Below the pieces are notes generated by a model. The model ran no database searches, was not told the DNA's origin, and saw only the letters and a program-made list of their open reading frames with translations. A DNA stretch of 64,000 nt from Porpolomopsis calyptriformis (taxonomy: Eukaryota > Basidiomycota > Agaricomycetes > Agaricales > Hygrophoraceae): assembly GCA_951640195.1 (NCBI GenBank), contig OX621165.1:682001-746000 (forward strand), written 5' to 3'. Below are positions 57,987 to 64,000 of this stretch, in pieces (within the stretch, counting starts at the first letter, position 1; each line of letters starts with the position of its first letter). Position numbers and translations under genes: made by a program.

Positions 57987-58043
57987 TTTTTAATTCTTGT
58001 ACAAACCCCATCTTCCGGGGTTATAATATTACAAAGTTGCCAT

Positions 58044-59243
58044 TCAACGCTGTTCTATTATCGGTTTTTGATAAATCATGTTCAACCCCAGCATGGAACT
58101 CGGAGTATGCGCCGACACCCCAGCCTGAGCACTCTCATCCTTACTCTCCCGTGATCTAGTGGAAGCAATAAACACCTTGGCCGCTTCCGGCAATTCGATC
58201 AATGACGACGACGTCGTCGTCGTCACCGAATTGGAAGAGACCGTCGGCACCGAGGGCGGCGAGTTGCGGATCTGCAAGAGCAGCGATGCGGCAGATTCGT
58301 CTTCGGGTGTCCGCGCGGGTGATAGCGGGAGCGTAGTATCGGTGTGGGCGAGGCCTAGGAACGCGGGAGTGCGTCCGGGCAGCACCATGTTGCGAAGGAC
58401 AGAGGTTGGGGAACGGTCTAGGGAGAATAGTGGAGGGAGATGGGCGGGTTTGACAGGGTCGACGAGGGTTGAGGAGGGAGGGGAAGGGAGGTGGCTGGGG
58501 TCGACATGTGGAAGGGGAAGCCAAGAAGAGATGGACGGGAGGCGGTGGGGAGAGTTGAGTAAGGTGCTGGTGGCTATGAGGGAGGTATCTGCGAGCGACT
58601 TCGGACCAGGATGGGTTTGGTGTGGATCGGAAGTGTAGTCATCCCTGTCGGGGGACCTTTTCCTCTTCCTGACGGCCGACGAAGGAGAGCGCAAGCTCCT
58701 ACCGCAATGGGCACACTCGGCATTCTCTGATTCCATCACGCTCACCTTTTCCAACAAATCCTGGACAAAGGTCACAGTCCTGACCAATATCTCCAGTTTA
58801 TACTCCTTCTCCTTCTCCTCCTTCTTCCTGCACGCCTTCATCCTCCTCTTTCTCCTGCGAGAATCATCTGCAGGTTCCTCTTGATCATCATCATACGCAT
58901 CAGCCGTGTTATCGGCTTTTCCACGCTCCTGGGCGTAATCGACGGGCACGATGGCTCTCAACATGGCCAATGCCTCGTTTATTTTTGTCCGTCTAACTTT
59001 TTCGATAATGGAGTGATTCAGCTTGCGCTGCGCCTCACGAGCAGCACGAGAGGTCGGCTTTCGACTCGCTGTGGGTGTGACTGGGTCGGCGATAGGGGGC
59101 ATGTTGATGGTTGAGGATGTCGCCGTTGTCTTCAGGTTGGAGAGTGCCTGCTCCCGGGGCCGTAATTGTGGAAGGGAAGAATCAGAGCGAGATTGTTTTG
59201 CGCGTCTGGCAGGATTGCAGCTGGCTGTGTAAAGAGCGCTCAT
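58044..59243 (-). CDS. bHLH transcription factor
   Basis: A single-exon frame of 399 residues. Residues 72-100 are a basic region and helix 1 (RKLNHSIIEKVRRTKINEAL) with the E-box reading set H77, E81 and R85. A long, charged loop of about 45 residues (acidic then KKEEKEKEYK) separates helix 2 (LEILVRTVTFVQDLLEKV). Long loops like this are known in fungal bHLH factors such as the Ino2/Pho4 group. The C-terminal 220 residues are Pro/Ser-rich, probably an activation or docking region. Its end lies 57 bases from the end of the converging GPI gene, so the 3' untranslated regions must overlap. Confidence 0.88.
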   Translation of the reverse strand: MSALYTASCNPARRAKQSRSDSSLPQLRPREQALSNLKTTATSSTINMPPIADPVTPTASRKPTSRAAREAQRKLNHSIIEKVRRTKINEALAMLRAIVPVDYAQERGKADNTADAYDDDQEEPADDSRRRKRRMKACRKKEEKEKEYKLEILVRTVTFVQDLLEKVSVMESENAECAHCGRSLRSPSSAVRKRKRSPDRDDYTSDPHQTHPGPKSLADTSLIATSTLLNSPHRLPSISSWLPLPHVDPSHLPSPPSSTLVDPVKPAHLPPLFSLDRSPTSVLRNMVLPGRTPAFLGLAHTDTTLPLSPARTPEDESAASLLLQIRNSPPSVPTVSSNSVTTTTSSSLIELPEAAKVFIASTRSRESKDESAQAGVSAHTPSSMLGLNMIYQKPIIEQR

Positions 59244-59388
59244 GGGAAGGATATTCTAATGGCAATTGGTCGTGTGCCATGGAACGTGCCATGAGCACAC
59301 GACAAGCTGATCAACGCTCTTTCACACACGTGCAAGGACGTATTATACTAGAGCAAAGTTGCAGCAAGTGGGAAAGGTGAGGTGAGAG

Positions 59389-59960
59389 TCAGTCGACGTA
59401 GCACCAACATAATTTGTTCAAGGGGATGTGAAACGATCTGAGAGGCTGTGAAGATTGATAGTGTTGCCCTCGAGGAGACCTGTGATTTATTGACCAATAG
59501 CCCAGGTCAAGGTATTCAACATGCGACCCTAGCTTCTTCAGCAGCCCACCCACAGCCTTCAAATCCTTATCCACAACCATATCCGCACAATGGTCAAGGC
59601 TCAAGAGCCGATCGAAAAAAATCACCTGGAACGAAGCCATATTAAGAGGGAGAGGAACGACAGGCACAAGGTATGTGTCCACGTCGATGGGTATACATAT
59701 CCAGCTCTTTGACTCGACGGAAGCGTGGAGGGTGCTATATCGTCGAGCAGTTCCCATCCGAACAAGTCAAGCTTGACTTGTAGGTATGTCGCGAAGGTAA
59801 TGCGTCGTTCAGCCACGGAACTTTGGGATTAGCCCCATCATGGAGACAGGTGGCGAACGATTGGTAGGAGATTTCACGAGACGTGTTAGCTGGCGCTTCC
59901 ATCTAAAGAGGATAAACGCTGAAATTACGCAAAGTGGCCACATTTTGTGTAACTCGACTG
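59389..59960 (-). pseudogene. F-box gene copy, decayed
   Basis: On the minus strand the bases match the F-box gene at 55-840: ATGTGGCCACTTTGCG, then the PRWLNDALPS-like piece of PWLDRALPLIA, VVPLPLNMASFQVIFFDRLLSL and GLLKKLGSHVEYLDLG. There are large internal deletions, the box itself is nearly lost, and no full frame remains. It lies next to the App1-like gene end. Confidence 0.75.
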
Positions 59961-59965
59961 TGATG

Positions 59966-61198
59966 CTAACACTTTCCACCAGCTACATCAATGCTCGATA
60001 AGGATGGTATATCTGTGTCATTGTAAATTCTAACGTTTGCCGCAGGCACTCCTTCAAACGCAGCTGCAAATCGGGCATCCGTGTTATTTGAACCCTCAAA
60101 CCTTCTGATCCAAATACACGAAATGAATTTAGGCCCAAATTTCCTGAATCTACACGCCAAACTCAGGTCAGGGCAACTGCAACAAAGAAAGGACGCACGC
60201 AGCTCCATACGTCTCGGGATCTCTTTGTGTCGAATCACCAATTGTCAAGAATGTCTTTCCTGGGTAATATTGTTGAATTCTGTCGATCATGGCCAGTTTG
60301 TAGGCTTCGATTCCATCGACGGACGTGAAATTTTTTAGTTCCGAAATATCGGTGAGTGTGATGTTTTGCAGCATGATCGGTCCCGCGGGGTATGTAGAGT
60401 CGATAAAGGAGTGTACGAAGGGATAGAGTTGGGAAAGCGATCCGCTGACATAGAAAAATTGTGGATTAGAAAGAGTGTTGTGGAGCGAGCTGTAGACAGC
60501 GGGCATCCCAGGGACAGGAACAGGGTCATCAAGGAAAGTGGCCTGTAACGTTTTCGCAACGTCGAGCACGTCAGTGATTTTGATGGTATCGTCGATATCT
60601 ACCATTTACGTCAGTCACCACCCTTAGGAAAAAAAAAACACAAAAGCGGACCTGATATGACGCCAAAGCCGTTTGGGGGCGACGGGAAGATGGTGGCATT
60701 GAACTGTCTGTTATCGAGGGCCGAAAGTTGTACATTGCTGACCAACGGCTGGCTCGTGCCACACGAGCCCAGGGCTACCGTGTTCAACACCTGTCCCAGA
60801 TCGGGCAGGCCCGACGTCAGAGCGAGCGAGACCTGCCCCGAGCTGCACCCGTTCACGTTGACATCCACCTCCTTCCCCGAGAGCCCGACGGCAGCGAACA
60901 ACTGGAGCCTGTTTGCGAGCACGTCGGTCTTGTCGCCGACGGAGACACCGAGATCGGTTAGGACGGTGGTGAGGGCTGCCGCGACGGGGGCGAGGCTAAT
61001 TTGTCGGAGCGAGACAAAGGCCGGCATGGCTGCCTTCCAGTTGCCCGACGCGTCTTGGAAGGCGGGTGCATCGAAGAGAACGACGCTGTCGAGGACGTCT
61101 AGGGATGGGCCGAACAGACGACGGAAGACGGGTGTAGGGATGGAGTAGGATGGCTGAAAAAAAAAGGTGGAAACAGCGAGAAGGACCGGTAATAGCAT
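59966..61198 (-). CDS. App1-type phosphatidate phosphatase, secreted form
   Basis: Exons 61198-60652, 60598-60199 and 60149-59966 give 376 residues. A signal peptide (MLLPVLLAVSTFFFQPSYS) starts it. The catalytic part has VISDIDDTIKITDV (DxDxT), FFYVSGSLSQLYPF, TIGDSTQRDPETYG and FGPKFISCIWIRRFEG, the DUF2183/App1 haloacid-dehalogenase fold. Yeast App1 is a cytosolic actin-patch Mg-dependent phosphatidate phosphatase, whereas this copy should enter the secretory path, as in many agaricomycetes. Its substrate outside the cell is unclear. The ending VAGGKC is unconserved. Confidence 0.88.
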
Positions 61199-61754
61199 CG
61201 TAGCAAGATCTAGCGGAAAGTGGACCAGCCACAGTTAAGGTGAAGGAAAAGTAGAGAGAGAGAGAGGGGGGTGGACTCACGCTTGAGCGAAAGAGGGGAT
61301 TTAAGTTGTGAAAAACGACCATGCGGGGAAATGATTTCAAAATCTGAAGACGGTCAATCAGTCAAGTCGCTATGGCTCAGCCATCGGGAAACTTGCCCCT
61401 TTTTTTGATCAGAGAGAACTCCACAACTGTTGCCTGCTGCATCGGAACAGACTGTTATTCAACGTTCGACGCCAATACGGTCAGTAGGAAATTAGCTTGG
61501 ACATATTGAAGGCGAAATTCATGTGTCTATTTTTGTACTGAACGCAGGGCATGGAAGGATTCAAACCTCCGAGTTTCAAACCTCCGGAAGGGTCATTGAA
61601 GGTTTGTGCACTATGCACTGCCCACGTTCTTGGCTGAGCAAAGTCTCAAGTCTTTTCAAGGGTAAACAAGTTTTCGCCGAGGTGGCTATCCAGAAACGAA
61701 CACCCTTCGGAACTTGGAAACAGGAATAAGTTCCGAATGAACTTATGCCAGCTC

Positions 61755-61827
61755 CTAGAGTTATCACTCATGCAGCCGATAAACCATTCAATCCATTGTT
61801 GATTGGTTGCATGAGCAATAACTCTAG
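61755..61827. repeat. Hairpin with 26-base arms
   Basis: CTAGAGTTATCACTCATGCA (left) and the complement TGCATGAGCAATAACTCTAG (right) form arms of about 26 bases with few mismatches around a 20-base loop. It could be a small inverted-repeat element. Confidence 0.6.
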
Positions 61828-62234
61828 CAGTGAACTGAGCAAGGTAGCATCTTTCTGCCATTGACATCTTTCCGGGATCGACCATCTTCTAACAACGCGC
61901 CGTTTATCTCCGACACTGTGTGGGTTATTCACCAATGTAAAACCATGGTGAAAATTTGGGATGAAAACCTGGCCATTCTTGGCGTCTGGCCAGAGGTGAA
62001 CACGTGACCTCGAGATCGGCGAGGTTAGCACTCGTCCAGTCTTTAAGGTGCGGTGATCTCTCCATGATCTAAAAAAATGAAGCACGATTCACAGGTGAAT
62101 CCCCACTCCGCGCGGTTTAAGAAGATGCCCGGCCGAGGACATTCGCTGAACCAAGTCCGTTGAATCGTGAACGTTACCTCCGTGAGCGGCTTCCAATGCC
62201 CACCAGACGGGGGGTAGCCCCTGTCCAAACACGG

Positions 62235-62241
62235 TATAAAA
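62235..62241 (+). promoter_or_regulatory. TATA box for small secreted protein gene
   Basis: TATAAAA, 105 bases ahead of the start codon. The TATA motif suggests a strongly regulated promoter, as is usual for secreted effectors. Confidence 0.6.
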
Positions 62242-62339
62242 ACCAGACCAATTTACCTTCAGCAAACCGTCCATTCGTCTGAAGCTCACTCCACTCATCA
62301 CTCACCAGCACAACAAGCCTTTCGACCAAGTCTATCGTC

Positions 62340-62924
62340 ATGCCTCGTCTCGCAGTTTCCCTCGCAACCCTCCTCGCCTTGTCCGCCGTCCCCGGCTTCG
62401 TCAGCGCGACGTGGAATAACAACAACAACAACAACAACAACAACAATAACAACCATCCTTCCAACACGCCGAGGTACCTCTGGTCCTCTTCATCTTTGTC
62501 TTCAACACGCTAACGGACACTTCTCTCCCTCCAGCTGCTTCGCCTGCCCCCAGCAGGATAACGCCGGCTTCCCTCTAGGACAGCACAACAACAACAACAA
62601 CGTCCTGTTCTGCTCCTATCCCGCGGTTCAGAACGAGGACCCGAACGACTTCTTCTGCACGTACAACGATGTGAGTTGATTACACTCCCCTGGTATAATC
62701 CACTCACCGTTTACTCTTTCAAGAACACGGGTGTCTTGATCGAAGATCACAATGTCGGGTTGTGCCCTTTGACTGCCGACCTCGTCCACTGCAATTCCAG
62801 GAGGGACGACAACTTCAAGGCCGCGAAACGCCGCGCCGAGGCTCGCGCAGCCGCCCCTCGCTCCACCCGTCTTGAGGGCAGGGATAGCAGCACCAAGAAG
62901 AAACAGTTCGCTGACACCCACTGA
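62340..62924 (+). CDS. Asn-rich secreted cysteine protein
   Basis: Exons 62340-62473, 62535-62670 and 62724-62924 give 156 residues. A signal peptide (MPRLAVSLATLLALSAVPGFVSA) is followed by W and a run of 13 Asn, a second run of five Asn, and six cysteines (CFAC, FC, FC, LC, HC) that would fit three disulfides. The C-terminal third is basic with RR and KRR sites that Kex2 could cut. I recognise no family. It is small, secreted and cysteine-bearing and so effector-like, but this is an inference. Homopolymer Asn stretches may vary in length between strains. Confidence 0.72.
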
Positions 62925-63212
62925 ACGAGGTTGCAAAACCCACTTGGCATCTTTGAATGAGGAAAGTTTTGTATCTGGACATTTATTGTTAAGAATTGGC
63001 TCGGACTGAATTGCCTTTGTACGATAACTTTGGTATGGATGTGGAAAGTCCTTTGAACGTTGAATTATTTATTTTCTAAATTCCGAAGTTAAGTTGACAG
63101 AAAATGTCATTCGAAGTTCCCCGGATCGAAGTAGCTTCAAGCTAATGATCGAGATCTATTAATGCTAAGATTCAATTTACTCGCATTCGGTCATTCATCC
63201 CCGAGATTTCGT
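62925..63212. other. Convergent intergenic stretch
   Basis: About 290 bases, A/T-rich, likely both 3' untranslated regions. Confidence 0.45.
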
Positions 63213-64000
63213 TTATATAATCTTATCTCCACACGATCCCTCCAAGTATCCCCGTAAAAATCCCACCAGCTTCTGGAGATTCAAGCTGAACTTTGCGGAA
63301 ATCGGGACGACATCCAATCTCCGAGATCCGCCATCACTACCACCACCCTCGACGAGGACCACACCCATTTCCCTCTCCACAAACTCTTCAAGTCGCCCGA
63401 GTTTCCGCCTGGCCTCCTCCTCCTCCGCCACATCCTCCGCACGCAACAGATCCGCCTTATTCGCAACGACCACCCGCGCCTTCCTGCTCAGCCCAGGCTT
63501 GTACGCCTCTAGTTCGTCACGCAGCGTCCGCAGGTCGTCCCACGGCGCGGGCCCGGACAGATCGACGACGTAGACGAGCGCGAGCGATCGCTCGACCGCA
63601 CGCAAAAACGAGTGGCCGAGTCCGACATCCTCGGACGCCCGCGAGATCAGCCCCGGGTTGTCAGCGACCGTGAACCGAAATGCCTCGGCGAGGTCGAATC
63701 CGTGGCCAGTACCGTACGCTCTGCCCACCTCGTCCGGGCCAACTCCAGAACGATCCGAGCGGGGTCCGTCCATCTGCAGCGTCTGGTTTCGCGGCAGGGC
63801 ATGTACGTGCGAGGCTGGGAGCATCAGACCCCGTCCCCGTTGCTCTTCGATCCAAGTTTCTTCATGGATCGTCTCTCCGTGCAGCGCGCCCTCGAACGTC
63901 CCGTCGTCCGCAACCCGGATGACGCCAACGACAGGGTTCAGCGTTGTAAACGCGTACCCGGCGACCTCCGTCCGTGCCCGGCCGCCGGTGAGCGCACGCA
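63213..64000 (-). CDS. Obg-family GTPase, partial
   Basis: The frame runs open to the window edge; at least 262 residues of the C-terminal part are seen. ALTGGRARTEVAGYAFTTLNP holds the G2 region, FTVADNPGLISRAS the G3 DxPG motif, VVVANKADLL the G4 NKxD motif and VVPISAK the G5 motif. This is the Obg/Mtg2 (CgtA) family, which helps assemble the large ribosomal subunit, in mitochondria for Mtg2. The segment between G2 and G3 is longer than usual by about 60 residues. The glycine-rich Obg fold and the P-loop lie beyond the window. Confidence 0.88.
   Translation of the reverse strand, partial: RALTGGRARTEVAGYAFTTLNPVVGVIRVADDGTFEGALHGETIHEETWIEEQRGRGLMLPASHVHALPRNQTLQMDGPRSDRSGVGPDEVGRAYGTGHGFDLAEAFRFTVADNPGLISRASEDVGLGHSFLRAVERSLALVYVVDLSGPAPWDDLRTLRDELEAYKPGLSRKARVVVANKADLLRAEDVAEEEEARRKLGRLEEFVEREMGVVLVEGGGSDGGSRRLDVVPISAKFSLNLQKLVGFLRGYLEGSCGDKII

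Larger units (their letters stand above)
61199..62339. other. Intergenic region with hairpins
   Basis: About 1.1 kb. It holds an inverted repeat at 61755-61827 and a 10-base one at 61709-61740, plus coding-like but unclassified minus frames near 61990-62080. The right end carries the promoter of the small secreted protein. Confidence 0.4.

Noticed and set aside
1..64000. CRISPR arrays, rRNA genes, tRNA genes, insertion sequences with transposase
   Set aside because: None seen; the window is fungal nuclear DNA and the only mobile-like items are short non-coding inverted-repeat elements.

Overview
The window reads as nuclear DNA of a filamentous basidiomycete, most likely an agaricomycete. Genes lie close together on both strands. 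Most coding regions are broken by many short introns of about 45-60 bases with GT..AG ends and CTRAY-like branch sites. I inferred about 110 introns by joining reading frames by hand. The gene set also fits: a NoxB-type NADPH oxidase, a Zn2Cys6 regulator with the GPSRKRGPPKGY box, a copper-fist regulator, a Kre9/Knh1-like GPI protein, an App1-type phosphatase, an NB-ARC/TPR protein and a small F-box family in several states of decay.

Layout. 0-1.2 kb: F-box/leucine-rich gene. 1.5-3.4 kb (minus): acyl-adenylating enzyme. 3.4-5.9 kb: gene-poor. 5.9-11.4 kb: UPF3 (nonsense-mediated decay), NoxB, VPS26 (retromer). 11.6-13.8 kb (minus): unknown multi-span membrane protein. 14.8-23.1 kb: SOF1 (U3 snoRNP), RTF1 (Paf1 complex), an Sds3/Dep1-like subunit of Rpd3L-type deacetylase. 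23.4-27.9 kb: Zn2Cys6 transcription factor. 28.2-32.6 kb (minus): Hikeshi/OPI10, HMG-CoA lyase, and an MGCC-headed Gly/Arg-repeat protein. 33-34.4 kb: alpha/beta hydrolase ending in a peroxisomal signal. 35-38.1 kb (minus): NB-ARC protein with nine TPRs. 39.2-41.4 kb (minus): RRP9 (U3-55K). 41.4-44.9 kb: a 1004-residue orphan with a possible PD-(D/E)XK nuclease core. 45-46.3 kb: decayed F-box copies. 46.6-48.1 kb: alanine aminotransferase. 49-50.9 kb: copper-fist factor. 51-53.5 kb: repeat-rich, with nested small inverted-repeat elements. 53.5-57 kb (minus): pirin and a molybdopterin-binding-domain protein. 57-59.2 kb: Kre9/Knh1-like GPI protein and a bHLH factor. 59.4-61.2 kb (minus): F-box relic, App1-like phosphatase. 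62.3-62.9 kb: Asn-rich secreted cysteine protein. 63.2-64 kb (minus): Obg-family GTPase, cut by the window edge.

Most genes are conserved housekeeping genes. Two belong to the U3 processome (SOF1, RRP9) and two to chromatin or transcription elongation (RTF1, Sds3-like). Accessory material sits between them: F-box copies, the NLR-like gene, the repeat elements and the orphan genes. The items most worth following are the orphan with the nuclease-like motif, the predicted doubly acylated RGG-repeat protein, a 6-base microexon in HMG-CoA lyase, three GC-AG introns, two genes whose start codon sits alone before an intron, and a small hairpin element nested in another element with a 9-base target duplication.

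Exon joins come from reading frames, splice consensus and remembered family sequence. No alignment or search was run.
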